A stretch of 64,000 nucleotides of DNA from assembly GCF_943737005.1 (NCBI RefSeq), contig NZ_CALSFU010000016.1, positions 1-64,000 of the forward strand, read 5' to 3'. The stretch comes from Achromobacter sp. Marseille-Q4962. Its GTDB lineage: Bacteria; Pseudomonadota; Gammaproteobacteria; Burkholderiales; Burkholderiaceae_B. The position numbers and the translations under genes were made by a program. The notes beneath the pieces were generated by a model. The model was not told the origin of the DNA. It saw nothing but the letters and a program-made list of their open reading frames with translations, and ran no database searches. Positions 44,633-55,652 of this stretch are shown piece by piece. How positions within the stretch are numbered: the first letter of the stretch is position 1; each line of letters begins with the position of its first letter.

Positions 44633-45553
44633 GTGAACCTGATCGAATGCCTGGACGTGTTCGTCGAAGTCGGCAAGAGCCTCAACTTCTCCAAGGCGGC
44701 CGCAAGCCTGGGCGTGAGCAACTCGACCGTAACCAAGAAAATTGCCTGGCTGGAGGCGCATTTCGAGGTGCAATTGCTCAACCGGAACACCAAGCACGTC
44801 AGCCTGACGGAAAGCGGCCGCCTGCTGCTGGAAAACGCCGACATGCTGGCCCAGAGCGTGCGTGGACTCAAAGAGCTGGTCCAGGGCCCCGTGCTCACCG
44901 CCAGCGGCCGGATCCGCATCGGCACGCCCCCCTCCTTCGGGGCCGTGCACCTGGCGCCCGCCATCGAAGATTTCCTGCGCCGCTACCCCTCGATCAAGGT
45001 GTCGCTGTTGCTGGACGATGGCCGCAGCGACCTGATCGCCGAAAACCTCGACCTGTCGGTGCGCATCGCGCCGCGCCTGAAAGACACCAACCAGATCGCC
45101 TACCGCATCACCGTCGTGCCGCAAGTGGTGGTGGCCACGTCCGCCTATCTCCAGGCGCACGGCACCCCGCGCACGCCCGCTGATCTGGAGCGCCACAACT
45201 GCCTGGTGCACACGCTCAAGGCGCCCACCAGCCACTGGACTTTCACCGACAGCCGGCGCGCCACGCACGTCGTGCGCGTCAACGGCAGCTTCAGTTCCAA
45301 CCTGGGCGAGTCGATCCAGAACCTCGCCCGGCTCGGCCACGGCATCGCCATGCACCCGCGCTACATGGTGGAAAGCGACATCGCCGCGGGCAGGCTGCAG
45401 GTGCTGCTGCCGGGCTACGAACCGCAAGGGCTGGACATCTACGCCATCGTGCAGACGCGGCGCAACCTGCCGCATAAGGTGCGACTCTTCGTCAAGCACC
45501 TGCGCGCCTGGTTCCGCGACGCGGACTGGAAGCGGCGGCCGGTGCTGGAGTGA
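44633..45553 (+). CDS. LysR-family transcriptional regulator
   Basis: A 306-residue regulator: N-terminal winged helix (about 1-60; FSKAAASLGVSNSTVTKKIAWLE, TESGRLLL) and a substrate-binding domain of the DsdA/PecT-like subgroup (GRIRIGTPPSFG, HLAPAIEDFLRRYPSIKVSLLLDDGRSDLIAENLDLSVRIAP). It starts with GTG after GGCTGGAGAA. Divergent position makes it the likely regulator of the six-gene catabolic operon; the inducer is unknown. Confidence 0.92.
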   Translation: MNLIECLDVFVEVGKSLNFSKAAASLGVSNSTVTKKIAWLEAHFEVQLLNRNTKHVSLTESGRLLLENADMLAQSVRGLKELVQGPVLTASGRIRIGTPPSFGAVHLAPAIEDFLRRYPSIKVSLLLDDGRSDLIAENLDLSVRIAPRLKDTNQIAYRITVVPQVVVATSAYLQAHGTPRTPADLERHNCLVHTLKAPTSHWTFTDSRRATHVVRVNGSFSSNLGESIQNLARLGHGIAMHPRYMVESDIAAGRLQVLLPGYEPQGLDIYAIVQTRRNLPHKVRLFVKHLRAWFRDADWKRRPVLE

Positions 45554-45781
45554 TCGGGGCTCGCTAGGGGTTTTGAACGACCAGCAACTGCGAATTAGCA
45601 GCCACGCGCCACCGCCCCGCCCCTTTCACGGCCGACAGCGCCGATCCGCCATCCCGGCCAGATGAGCCGCCTCCATCCGCCAGGCATGGTGTGGTAGCGA
45701 GCCAGGCTCATGATTACTCATATGCAGATACGGCTAACCCAAGACCGCTGGGGAGCCGGCAGTTTGCACCCTCCATGCCCT

Positions 45782-46336
45782 TTACACATCGCATTTGGGA
45801 GCTCTCCAGCAAAACTCATCGCTGCGAGTGAAATCATGCACGATCAGCCCGGTTCGGGCTGGCAGTGCTATGCAGACTTCGATGTATGGATTGTCATGGA
45901 CGTTTCGCGTCAGCAGCCCTGTCCAATAGGAGACATAGTTTGAGGCCGTGTCGCTGCTTTCTGGCATGTCCAGCCAGCCCATATCTCGGAAATAAAAAGA
46001 GTTGGGCGGCGCGATTATTTCAAAAATCCTTATAGGATCTGAAGTCCGGTTTTCGGATCTGTGTGCAAACACCTTGGCATCGTGAATGGAGAGCGCCGCA
46101 AAAACGCTGCAAAGTCTAGACGGAACCTGGCCGCTAACGTTGGGGTTGTGTGTGCGGATCCGTTCTAGCATGAGCTCTCGCCTGATGTGTCCGGCGTGGT
46201 GGTCGTAATGGTGCCGTAAGAAAGGAGCATATGCGCGACCGAAGCAGGACAGCCCGTCGGCCCCAAGGCGAAGCTCTTGGTTTTCAGACAGCGTTCCTGC
46301 TATGTCAGCGTGATAGAAGACTCGATGCGGTTCCAT
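45782..46336 (-). CDS. DUF2441-like protein, possibly of ADP-ribosyltransferase-type fold
   Basis: A 184-residue protein. The start HRVFYHADIAGTLSENQELRL and the block SGQVPSRLCSVFAALSIHDAKVFAH, followed by FEIIAPPNSFYFRDMGWLDMP, resemble DUF2441 proteins, which have been linked to ADP-ribosyltransferase-like folds (my recollection; not checked). Base composition is clearly lower in GC than the flanks, and the gene sits alone in a patch between the LysR gene and a tRNA, suggesting horizontal transfer. The Shine-Dalgarno is weak. The frame stays open upstream, but that part looks non-coding. Confidence 0.6.
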   Translation of the reverse strand: MEPHRVFYHADIAGTLSENQELRLGADGLSCFGRAYAPFLRHHYDHHAGHIRRELMLERIRTHNPNVSGQVPSRLCSVFAALSIHDAKVFAHRSENRTSDPIRIFEIIAPPNSFYFRDMGWLDMPESSDTASNYVSYWTGLLTRNVHDNPYIEVCIALPARTGLIVHDFTRSDEFCWRAPKCDV

Positions 46337-46735
46337 AACCGAGGTTTTAGCATTCTGTGTTGGGCCGCTTGGTCGGGCATTCTTGCGTCGCCTGCTTGGC
46401 CAGCGGCAGGGCCTCCGGCTCGATCTCCCGTTCGCGGCGCTATGAACGCATGTGCCGCCAATATGGTCGCAGGCCGAATGGTGCCTACTTCCGCGACCTG
46501 GCTCGGCAGTGGCGTTAAAACCGGGCAGTATCCCCGATTTACCACCCCTGCCGCAGGCCGGGTTGGGGACCAAGGTAGTAGGGATGCCTGCCCTGCCCCC
46601 CTGAGCGCTCATCCTTGGGCGTTTTGGCGTGTCTCAGCGGTATCAAATGATGCGCCGATCCGTCTCAAACGACGCGCCGCGCTACAACTCGGTAACCGGA
46701 ATTGCGGAAAAGAGTCCCGATTGCGGAAAAGAAAA
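46337..46735. other. Island remnant upstream of the DUF2441-like gene with short tandem repeats
   Basis: About 400 bp without a recognisable gene. Near the tRNA end it holds two repeat pairs: a 17-bp unit at 46641-46657 and 46663-46679 (14 of 17 identical, 22-bp period), and an exact 13-bp unit ATTGCGGAAAAGA at 46701-46713 and 46720-46732 (19-bp period). Multiple short terminal repeats of this kind occur at the ends of IS21-type elements, but no transposase is left. Confidence 0.45.
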
Positions 46736-46761
46736 CGGGCCTCGGATTGCTCCGAGACCCG
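46727..46761 (-). terminator. Rho-independent terminator after rpoD-tRNA
   Basis: On the minus strand an 11-bp stem CGGGTCTCGGA/TCCGAGGCCCG (one G-U pair) with the stable tetraloop GCAA is followed by TTTTCTTTT. It lies 10 bp after the tRNA 3' end and should end the rpoD-tRNA transcript. Confidence 0.9.
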
Positions 46762-46771
46762 CGTCTTTCTT

Positions 46772-46850
<79 letters not shown>

Positions 46851-46859
46851 AGAAAACGA

Positions 46860-49124
46860 TTACTGCCCTTCCAGGAAGCTCTTCAGCTTGTCGGCCCGGC
46901 TGGGGTGACGCAACTTGCGCAGCGCCTTGGCTTCTATTTGCCGGATGCGCTCGCGCGTAACGTCGAACTGCTTGCCCACTTCTTCCAGGGTCTGGTCGGT
47001 GCTCATTTCGATGCCGAAACGCATGCGCAGAACCTTGGCTTCACGCGGGGTGAGAGAGTCTAGCACTTCTTTCACCACGTCGCGCATGGAACCGTGCAGC
47101 GCGGCGTCGGAAGGCGCCAGGGTGGACGTGTCTTCGATGAAATCGCCCAGGTGCGAGTCGTCGTCGTCGCCGATGGGCGTTTCCATGGAGATCGGTTCCT
47201 TGGCGATCTTCAGGATCTTGCGGATCTTGTCCTCCGGCATGTCCATCTTCTGCGCCAGGGTGGCGGGATCGGGCTCGGCGCCCGTTTCCTGCAGGATCTG
47301 GCGGCTGATGCGGTTCATCTTGTTGATCGTTTCAATCATATGGACCGGGATGCGGATGGTGCGCGCCTGGTCCGCGATGGAACGCGTGATGGCCTGGCGG
47401 ATCCACCAGGTGGCATACGTGGAGAACTTGTAGCCGCGGCGGTATTCGAACTTGTCCACCGCCTTCATCAAGCCGATGTTCCCTTCCTGGATGAGGTCCA
47501 GGAACTGCAGGCCGCGGTTGGTGTATTTCTTGGCGATGGAGATCACCAGGCGCAGGTTGGCCTCGGTCATTTCGCGCTTGGCCTTGCGGGCCTTGGCTTC
47601 GCCGGTGGCCATGCGCTTGTTGACGTCCTTGAGGTCCTTGAGCGGCAGCACCACGCGGGTCTGCAGGTCGATCAGCTTCTGCTGGAGTTCCTGGACGGCC
47701 GGGATCTGGCGCTCGAGGGTCTCGGCGTACGGATGGCCGGCGGCGACTTCGTCCACGACCCACTGCAGGTTGGTTTCGTTGCCGGGGAAGACCTTGATGA
47801 AGTGCGAGCGCGGCATGCCGGCCCTGTCCACACACGTGTGCAGGACCGCGCGCTCGAGCTGGCGCACTTCCTCGACCTGGCTGCGCAGGGTGTCGGCGAG
47901 CTTCTCGACCATCTTGGCGGTGAAGCGGATGCCCATCAGTTCGTTCTGGATGGCTTCCTGGGCGCGCACGTACACTTCCGACTTGTAGCCGTCCTTTTCG
48001 TAGGCCTGGCGCATCTTGTCGAACTGCTTGCTCACCTCGTCGAACTTGGCCAGCGCCTTCACGCGCAGATCTTCGAGCTGCTTGCTCGACATGCCGCCCG
48101 CCGGGCCATCGTCGCCCTCGTCTTCGTCGGCCGAGACGCCGGCGCCGGCGTACTCTTCGCCGTCTTCCGGGTCGACCAGCCCGTCGACCACTTCATCGAT
48201 CTGGGCCTGGCCGTCGCGCACGCGGGCGATATAGGCCAGGATTTCGTTGATGGTGGTGGGGCAAGCCGAGATGGCCATGACCATGTGCTTCAGGCCGTCT
48301 TCGATGCGCTTGGCGATCTCGATTTCGCCTTCGCGCGTGAGCAGCTCGACCGAACCCATTTCGCGCATGTACATGCGCACCGGGTCGGTGGTGCGGCCGA
48401 AGTCGGAGTCCACGGTGGTGAGCGCGGCCTCGGCTTCGTCTTCGACGTCGTCGTCGTTGGAAGCCACGGGCGCGTTTTCGCTCATCAGCAGCGTTTCGGC
48501 ATCGGGGGCCTGGTCATAGACCGAGATGCCCATGTCGCTGAAGGTGCTGATGATGCCGTCGATGGCTTCCGCGTCGACCAGGTCGTCGGGCAGATGGTCG
48601 TTGATCTCGCCGTAGGTCAGGTAGCCGCGGTCCTTGCCCAGCTTGATGAGCTGCTTCAGGCGGTTGCGGCGCGCTTCGTATTCCTCGGGGGAGACGGGGC
48701 CGCGCGCGATCAGGTCCTTGGGATCGGCCTTGCCGCGCTTGCCGCCGCGCTTGGGCGGCTTCAGGTCGGGCAGGACCTCGCCCTCGCCGTCCATGGGATC
48801 GTCGAAGGTGTCGGAATCGTTGTTGGCATTCTTGGCCGGGCGGCCGGGGCGGCGCCCGCTGGGCGCCGGACGGGCGGCGCCGACCAGATCGGCGAGCTTG
48901 TCCTCGGCCTTCTTGGCGCGCGACTTGGCAGCCTTTTCAGGCTTGTCCGCCGCGGCCGCCTTGGCCGTCTTCTTGACGGCCGCCTTGGCGGCAGGCTTGG
49001 CGACCTTCACCGCCGTCTTGGCGGACGCTTTTTCCGCCGCCATGCTCGCGGCGCGCTTGGGCGCCGCTGCCTTGGTTTCGGCCGCGTCAATTGCAGAGGA
49101 GGTTTTGCCAGTGGATTTGGTCAT
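46860..49124 (-). CDS. rpoD: RNA polymerase primary sigma factor RpoD (sigma-70)
   Basis: A 754-residue group 1 sigma factor. After an Ala/Lys-rich N-terminal extension (about 1-75, rich in AAKK-type runs) come region 1.1, region 1.2 ([29 protein letters not shown]), the non-conserved acidic insert with EDEGDD, and regions 2-4: [35 protein letters not shown], and the C-terminal helix-turn-helix [30 protein letters not shown]. The start ATG at 49124 follows GGAAG; upstream in-frame ATGs at 49160 and 49184 would add short unlikely tails. Confidence 0.96.
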   Translation of the reverse strand: MTKSTGKTSSAIDAAETKAAAPKRAASMAAEKASAKTAVKVAKPAAKAAVKKTAKAAAADKPEKAAKSRAKKAEDKLADLVGAARPAPSGRRPGRPAKNANNDSDTFDDPMDGEGEVLPDLKPPKRGGKRGKADPKDLIARGPVSPEEYEARRNRLKQLIKLGKDRGYLTYGEINDHLPDDLVDAEAIDGIISTFSDMGISVYDQAPDAETLLMSENAPVASNDDDVEDEAEAALTTVDSDFGRTTDPVRMYMREMGSVELLTREGEIEIAKRIEDGLKHMVMAISACPTTINEILAYIARVRDGQAQIDEVVDGLVDPEDGEEYAGAGVSADEDEGDDGPAGGMSSKQLEDLRVKALAKFDEVSKQFDKMRQAYEKDGYKSEVYVRAQEAIQNELMGIRFTAKMVEKLADTLRSQVEEVRQLERAVLHTCVDRAGMPRSHFIKVFPGNETNLQWVVDEVAAGHPYAETLERQIPAVQELQQKLIDLQTRVVLPLKDLKDVNKRMATGEAKARKAKREMTEANLRLVISIAKKYTNRGLQFLDLIQEGNIGLMKAVDKFEYRRGYKFSTYATWWIRQAITRSIADQARTIRIPVHMIETINKMNRISRQILQETGAEPDPATLAQKMDMPEDKIRKILKIAKEPISMETPIGDDDDSHLGDFIEDTSTLAPSDAALHGSMRDVVKEVLDSLTPREAKVLRMRFGIEMSTDQTLEEVGKQFDVTRERIRQIEAKALRKLRHPSRADKLKSFLEGQ

Positions 49125-49796
49125 AGTCGCTTCCGTGGTCGTCGCAACCCGATTGGGCATGTTGCACCGCATAAGGCCATCCATGGGCCATGGACGGGAA
49201 CATACGGGTAAATCTGGTGAAGTCGGCGGAAATCATGCGGCCGCGTTGGTCGCGGCCCCGGCCCTGACGGGCCCTGCCGGACGCCGTCGGGGGGTGCACC
49301 CTTTCTGCGCGTCCTGCCTTACATGACTTCATCCAGCCGCGGATTCCGCGCGTCGGGCGGGGCTGCCTGCCTATGAAATAGGCTTTGCTTGCTCGGCGCA
49401 TTGCCTGGAGCAGCTACGATGGACACAGCACCCAGGCCGCTGACGCCTGACGGAATGCCTGCGCTGAACTGCAAACTCACCGCTCAGCTAGTTTAATTAA
49501 CTATGTAACAAACAGGGCGCAATTTTCCCTGCGAACCGGCCCGGCTTCCTACGCCAGGCAGCCGCAAGGCCCGCGCCCGATGATTCTTTGGTCTCCCGGC
49601 TTCCGTTTTGATGGACCCAAAACAATTAGATGCCTGAAAACAAAATAGATTCCGGAAAAATCTCCGTCCAGCGACTTCTTCCCCGGCTTTCCGCCGCCAT
49701 CCGATGCAACAGGGAGCGCTTCCTGCCGGCCGCCGCCATGCGCAAAAAGCCCGAAACCTCGCCCGAAGCCCTGGAAAACCTTTGAGTTTACCGCAA
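49125..49796. promoter_or_regulatory. dnaG-rpoD intergenic region, probable rpoD promoter region
   Basis: About 670 bp between the dnaG stop and the rpoD start. No gene is convincing. An AT-rich patch with the palindrome TTAATTAA at about 49491-49498 is the best candidate for a promoter giving rpoD its own transcript; in E. coli the cluster also has separate rpoD promoters. I see no strong terminator after dnaG. Confidence 0.4.
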
Positions 49797-51836
49797 TCAG
49801 CGTATGCCGGCACCTTTCAGCACCATCATCCGCTTGGACAATTCCAGATAGCGCTTGCGCGCCTCCTCCGATTCCAGGCCGGAGGCGGCCAGCTTCGCCA
49901 TTTCCGCCTTGGCGGCATCGAACTCGATGCGCCGCAGGGCGTCGTCCCATTCGGTCTGCGGGTCAGGCAGGTCTTCCTGGGCGAGAATGTCCGCCCTCAG
50001 CCCCTTGAGCACGGCAGCCAGGTCCGAATCCGGCTCGGCGGCCTCCAGAAGCGCGCCGACGTGCCGCGCGCCGCTGCCCTGGGCCAGCATGATCAGGTCC
50101 TTTACCAGACCTAGATGGGGGCCGCGGTCGATGACTTCAAGCTGCTCGTCTCCCATGGTGTCCACCAGCTCCGGATGGGCCAGCAGCAGACTCAGCAAGC
50201 GCTTGGCCAGCGAAGGCATGGTGCGCCGCCCTTCGTAGCCTCCCGGCTCGTTGTCGCGCCGGCCTTTCCAACTGCCCTTGCCCTTCCAGTCGCTCTTGCC
50301 TTTCCAGTCGCTCCGGCCCTTCCAGGCCGGCTGGCCGGCCCAGTGGCCCGGTTCCTGCGGCGCGCGCGCCCCCTCGCCCTGGAGGAAGTGCGGATAATCC
50401 GGCTCCCCCTCGTCGGCGGGAATATCGCTGAAGTCGTAGTTGGCGTAGTCGAAGCCCGGCTCCGGCGCAGGCCCGTCGGCCGGCACGGCGCCCGCCTCGT
50501 CCGGACCGCTCTTGGAGGGCGCCGCGAACGGCCGCGCCGCCGCGGTCTGCTGGGCCAGCATCTGGGCCATTTCTTCGGGGGTGAGCTGCACGAGCCGCGC
50601 CATTTCGCGCTCGATCTGCACTCTCAGCGCGCATTCGGGAATGCTGGCCAGCAGGGGCTTGGCCTCGTGCAGGCAGCTTGCCCGCCCTTCGGCTTCGTCC
50701 ATGTTGTGGCGCGAGGCCAGTTCATCGAGCAGGAAGCGGGACAGGGCCACCGCCTCGCCCAGGCAGGCCCGGAAGGCATCCGCACCCAGTTCGCGCACGT
50801 AGGAGTCGGGATCATGCTCCGCGGGCAGGAACAGAAAGCGGATGGCAATGTCGTCGCGCAGCACCGGCAGGCAGGCCTGCAAGGCCCGCCATGCGGCGCG
50901 CCGGCCCGCCGCGTCGCCGTCGAAGCTAAAGATGACGCGGTCGCTGGCGCGCAGCAGCTTCTTGACGTGATCCGGGGTGGTGGCGGTGCCCAGCGTGGCC
51001 ACGGCATTGGCGATGCCCTGCTGGGCCAGGCCCACCACGTCCATGTAGCCCTCCACCACGATGACCTGGCCTTCCTTGCGGATGGCCTGGCGCGCTTCCC
51101 ACAGGCCGTAGAGCTCCTGCCCCTTGGAAAACAGCGGGGTTTCGGGCGAGTTGAGATACTTGGGCTCGCCCTTGCCGATAATGCGCCCGCCGAAGCCGAT
51201 CAGGCTGCCCCGCGCGTTGCGGATGGGGAACATGATGCGCTCGCGGAAGCGGTCGTAGCGGCGCCCGTCTTCGGATTCGATGACGAGGCCGGCTTCCACC
51301 AGCACGGGGTCTTCGTAGTGGGAAAAAACCTGCGACAGGCCGTGGCGGTCGGTGCCCGACCAGCCCAGCCCGAAATGGGCCGCGATCTCGCCCGTGAGGC
51401 CGCGCTGCTTGAGGTAGCGAATGGCGGCGGGCGAATTGCGTAGCTGCTTGAGGTAGTGCGCCTGGGCCGCTTCCAGAACCTGGACGTGACGCGATTCCTC
51501 CGCCTTGCGGCGGGCCGTCTCGGCCTGCTGGCGAGGGCTGCGGTTTTCTTCGGGGACCGTCATTCCCACCGAAGCCGCAAGCGTGCGCACGGCCTCGGGG
51601 AAACTCGCGCCCGTGTGCTCCATCAGGAAGGTGATGGCGCTACCGTGCGCGCCGCAACCGAAGCAGTGATAGAACTGCTTGGTCGGACTGACGGTAAACG
51701 ACGGGCTTTTTTCGTTATGAAAGGGGCACAGGCCAAGCAGGTTGGCCCCACCCTTTCGCAACTGCACATATCGCCCGACGACATCGACGACGTCGACCCG
51801 GGCGAGCAAATCCTGGATGAATGATTCTGGAATCAA
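49797..51836 (-). CDS. dnaG: DNA primase
   Basis: A 679-residue primase that makes RNA primers at the replication fork. N-terminal CHC2 zinc finger (CPFHNEKSPSF and FHCFGCGAHG-type spacing: Cys40, His43, then CFGC), RNA-polymerase core, and Toprim with VVEGYMDVV and FSFDGDAAGRRAA. The C-terminal DnaB-binding domain ends RYLELSKRMMVLKG. Between core and C-terminal domain lies an unusual linker with four WKG repeats (about residues 502-525). It follows rpsU by 19 bp. Confidence 0.96.
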   Translation of the reverse strand: MIPESFIQDLLARVDVVDVVGRYVQLRKGGANLLGLCPFHNEKSPSFTVSPTKQFYHCFGCGAHGSAITFLMEHTGASFPEAVRTLAASVGMTVPEENRSPRQQAETARRKAEESRHVQVLEAAQAHYLKQLRNSPAAIRYLKQRGLTGEIAAHFGLGWSGTDRHGLSQVFSHYEDPVLVEAGLVIESEDGRRYDRFRERIMFPIRNARGSLIGFGGRIIGKGEPKYLNSPETPLFSKGQELYGLWEARQAIRKEGQVIVVEGYMDVVGLAQQGIANAVATLGTATTPDHVKKLLRASDRVIFSFDGDAAGRRAAWRALQACLPVLRDDIAIRFLFLPAEHDPDSYVRELGADAFRACLGEAVALSRFLLDELASRHNMDEAEGRASCLHEAKPLLASIPECALRVQIEREMARLVQLTPEEMAQMLAQQTAAARPFAAPSKSGPDEAGAVPADGPAPEPGFDYANYDFSDIPADEGEPDYPHFLQGEGARAPQEPGHWAGQPAWKGRSDWKGKSDWKGKGSWKGRRDNEPGGYEGRRTMPSLAKRLLSLLLAHPELVDTMGDEQLEVIDRGPHLGLVKDLIMLAQGSGARHVGALLEAAEPDSDLAAVLKGLRADILAQEDLPDPQTEWDDALRRIEFDAAKAEMAKLAASGLESEEARKRYLELSKRMMVLKGAGIR

Positions 51837-51855
51837 TAGATTCGGGAATCAGAAA

Positions 51856-52068
51856 TCAATACAGGCGGGGCGGCAGTTGCTGGCTACGAATCCGCTTGTA
51901 GTGGCGCTTCACCGCGGCGGCGTGCTTGCGCTTGCGCTCAGCCGTGGGCTTCTCGTAGAACTCGCGCGAGCGCAGTTCGGTGAGCAACCCGGTTTTTTCG
52001 ATGGTGCGCTTGAAGCGACGCAGGGCGGCTTCAAACGGTTCGTTTTCCTTCAGTCGAACGATAGGCAT
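51856..52068 (-). CDS. rpsU: Small ribosomal subunit protein bS21
   Basis: A 70-residue basic protein with the family pattern [21 protein letters not shown] and the C-terminal [15 protein letters not shown]. It binds the 30S subunit near the anti-Shine-Dalgarno end. First gene of the rpsU-dnaG cluster. The repeat described at 52077-52126 covers its Shine-Dalgarno. Confidence 0.97.
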   Translation of the reverse strand: MPIVRLKENEPFEAALRRFKRTIEKTGLLTELRSREFYEKPTAERKRKHAAAVKRHYKRIRSQQLPPRLY

Positions 52069-52411
52069 AAATGAGTTGGCCTGCTTTTATGGGTAACAAA
52101 AAGTTAATGACAAACCTGGCCTGCTTAACCAGCAACGCCATGGCCTCCGGCTTCGCCCGGGAAGCGGCGCGAGGGTCATGCCCTGCCCGCGCCGCGTCGC
52201 CGCGAACCGCCCGAAGCCTTCCAGCGCCAATCTCGGCTGGCTATTTTCCGTTACCCAGGCCGCCGAAAACGCACGCAATGCGCGCAACCGGCAGCGAAAA
52301 TTGAGTAACAAGCCAAGTTCGGTTTAGCGATAACCAGCGATTCTAGCACGATCACCCCCGATTTGGCCAGGAAGAGGCCATAACGGAACGACCGGGCCGC
52401 GAAACGCGGAA
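52069..52411. promoter_or_regulatory. rpsU upstream region with a repeated AAGCAGGCCA element
   Basis: About 343 bp without a gene. On the minus strand the 10-mer AAGCAGGCCA occurs twice: at 52077-52086, 8 bp before the rpsU ATG and covering its Shine-Dalgarno, and at 52117-52126, exactly 40 bp upstream. Between them is an AT-rich run. The region should contain the promoter and leader of rpsU-dnaG. Confidence 0.5.
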
Positions 52412-52954
52412 TCAGCTTTTGGAACCCTTGCGGACCCAGGCTTCGAGCTGGTGCGGCCGCAGGCTGTCGTAGTCTTCGAACGGCTGGTGGATCCAGGGGT
52501 TGGTGGGCAGCTTTTCGACATAGTAGTCGGGTGTGACCTGCGAATGCCCTTTCCACCAGAGCACGGCGCTGCGCAGTTCGGTAATGTCGGCGAACTGGCG
52601 CTTCAGATGGTCGAAGACCTTGCTGAACGTCAGGCCGGTATCGACCATGTCGTCCACCAGCAACACCCGGCCCGACAGCGTGCCGCGCGTAATGGTGATG
52701 AACTGGGCAATGTCCAGGTCGCCCTGCTTGGTGCCCGCGGCTTCGCGATAGCTGCTGGTGGCCAGGATGCCCAGTGGCACGTCGTAGATGCGGGACATGA
52801 CATCGCCCACGCGCACGCCGCCGCGCGCCAGGCAAAGAATCTGATCGAATTTCCAGCCGGATTGATACACCTGCAAGGCGAGGCGCTCGATCAGGCGGTT
52901 GTAATCGTCCCAGGTAACCCACAGATGGCTGTCGTCACTGGTTGGCGAGCTCAT
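52412..52954 (-). CDS. Purine-type phosphoribosyltransferase
   Basis: A 180-residue type I PRTase. The PRPP-binding loop is VLLVDDMVDTGLT, and the fold starts with LICLARGG-like QILCLARGGVRVG. It resembles the hypoxanthine/xanthine-guanine PRTases found after purA in betaproteobacteria, so a purine salvage role is likely. It lies 81 bp after purA across a strong hairpin. Confidence 0.88.
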   Translation of the reverse strand: MSSPTSDDSHLWVTWDDYNRLIERLALQVYQSGWKFDQILCLARGGVRVGDVMSRIYDVPLGILATSSYREAAGTKQGDLDIAQFITITRGTLSGRVLLVDDMVDTGLTFSKVFDHLKRQFADITELRSAVLWWKGHSQVTPDYYVEKLPTNPWIHQPFEDYDSLRPHQLEAWVRKGSKS

Positions 52955-52982
52955 AGGCTGGCAACTCCTGCATGAGAATACG

Positions 52983-53017
52983 AAAAGGCCGCCGCCGGTA
53001 TGACCGGCGGCGGCCTT
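52983..53017 (-). terminator. 15-bp perfect hairpin between purA and the phosphoribosyltransferase gene
   Basis: AAGGCCGCCGCCGGT and its exact complement flank a 3-base loop; on the minus strand it is followed by TTTT. The very stable GC stem with a short T-run suggests a partial terminator or mRNA-stabilising hairpin that lowers expression of the downstream gene. Confidence 0.65.
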
Positions 53018-53035
53018 GTGAATGATAACCCGATG

Positions 53036-54403
<1,368 letters not shown>

Positions 54404-54407
54404 TTAG

Positions 54408-55565
54408 TCACAGCGTTCTGACGGTCCATGCGCCATCCTGCAGCGCCAGCTCGCGATCGCAAACGAATTCGTCCTGATCCTGCTCGTGGCCGGGCAATAC
54501 CTGAACGACGATTTCCCCCGACCGGCGCAGGCGTCGCACCGCTTCGATCAGGGCCGGGGACTGCCCCCAGGGCGCCCGCACGGCGCGCGCCCGTTCGGCC
54601 GGCGGCAGCCCTGCCGCCAGCTTGCGCAGATCCAGGCTGAAGCCCGTGGCCGGGCGCGCCCGCCCGAACGCCAGGCTGACGTCGTCGTAGCGGCCTCCGC
54701 TGACGAGCGCATCGTGCCACCCTTCGGCGTACAGCGCGAACTTCACGCCCGAATGATAGTTATAGCCCCCCACGTCGGCGAGATCGACGCCGAACGCCAC
54801 GCTGGGCATGGCGTCCACCACGCGCAGCAAGGCGTCGAGCGCGGCGGCCACGCCGGGCAGCAGAGGCAATTGCCGGCGCGCGTCCTGCAGCACTTCGGGA
54901 CCGCCGTACAGATTCGGCAGGCGCCGCAGGGCGTCGTGGGTTTCCTTGCGCAGGCCGGGCAGGCGCGCCGCCAGCTCGCCCAGGCCGGGCACGTCTTTTT
55001 CGCGCAGCAGGCGGATGATTTCTTCCGAGGCGGCGGCGGCCGCGGGATCGGACTCCAGCAAGGCGCGGAGCACGCCGGGATGACAGAGGTCCAGGCGCGG
55101 ATTGCGCACGCCGGCGATCTCCACCGTTTCGAGCACGAGCTGGATGATTTCCAGGTCGGCCTCGAAGCCGGCATGGCCGTAGATTTCGGCGCCGATCTGC
55201 AGCAGCTCGCGGCTGGACAGCAGATCGGCCGGCCGGGCGTGCAGCACGTTGCCGCAATAACAGAGACGGGTCACGCCCGCGCGGTTGAGCAGGTGCGCGT
55301 CGATGCGCGTGACCTGCGGCGTCATGTCGGCGCGCACGCCCAGCGTGCGGCCGGAAAGCTGATCAGCCAGTTTGCAGGTACGCAGATCCAGGTCGCTGCC
55401 GGTGCCCGACAGCAACGAATCGATGTACTCGACCAGGGGCGGCGCGACCAGCTCGAAACCGTAAGTGCGATACAGATCGAGGAGTTCGCGGCGCAGTTCC
55501 TCGATGCGCCGTGCCTCTGCCGGAAGCACGTCGGCAAGGCTTTCGGGCAGCAACCAGTTACCCAT
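54408..55565 (-). CDS. hisZ: ATP phosphoribosyltransferase regulatory subunit
   Basis: A 385-residue class II aminoacyl-tRNA-synthetase-like protein with HisRS core motifs ([38 protein letters not shown]) but no anticodon-binding domain, as in HisZ. It pairs with a short HisG, located elsewhere, in histidine synthesis. Linked to purA as in many betaproteobacteria. A strong terminator-like hairpin lies in its leader. Confidence 0.94.
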   Translation of the reverse strand: MGNWLLPESLADVLPAEARRIEELRRELLDLYRTYGFELVAPPLVEYIDSLLSGTGSDLDLRTCKLADQLSGRTLGVRADMTPQVTRIDAHLLNRAGVTRLCYCGNVLHARPADLLSSRELLQIGAEIYGHAGFEADLEIIQLVLETVEIAGVRNPRLDLCHPGVLRALLESDPAAAAASEEIIRLLREKDVPGLGELAARLPGLRKETHDALRRLPNLYGGPEVLQDARRQLPLLPGVAAALDALLRVVDAMPSVAFGVDLADVGGYNYHSGVKFALYAEGWHDALVSGGRYDDVSLAFGRARPATGFSLDLRKLAAGLPPAERARAVRAPWGQSPALIEAVRRLRRSGEIVVQVLPGHEQDQDEFVCDRELALQDGAWTVRTL

Positions 55566-55614
55566 GAATGTTTACCTGAATAACGCCTAGAGATGCGTGG
55601 GCGTCGCCCAAACG

Positions 55615-55652
55615 AAAAAGCGGCTGAGGGGGCGTAAGCCCGCTCAGCCGCT
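55615..55652 (-). terminator. Terminator-like hairpin in the hisZ leader (possible attenuator)
   Basis: On the minus strand a 10-bp stem AGCGGCTGAG/CTCAGCCGCT encloses an inner GGGC-TTAC-GCCC hairpin and is followed by TTTTT. It ends 50 bp upstream of the hisZ start. A possible -10 TACAAT is at 55680-55685. GCGTAAGC at 55669-55676 is exactly complementary to GCTTACGC in the hairpin tip (55632-55639) and could compete with it. Confidence 0.6.

Noticed and set aside
47094-49211. Long plus-strand open frame of about 700 codons opposite rpoD
   Set aside because: It is a GC-rich antisense shadow of a certain gene, with low-complexity His/Asp/Leu-rich sequence and no family motifs.
49493-49813. 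106-codon minus-strand frame between dnaG and rpoD
   Set aside because: It overlaps the dnaG 3' end region, has no convincing start signal and mixed composition; treated as non-coding.
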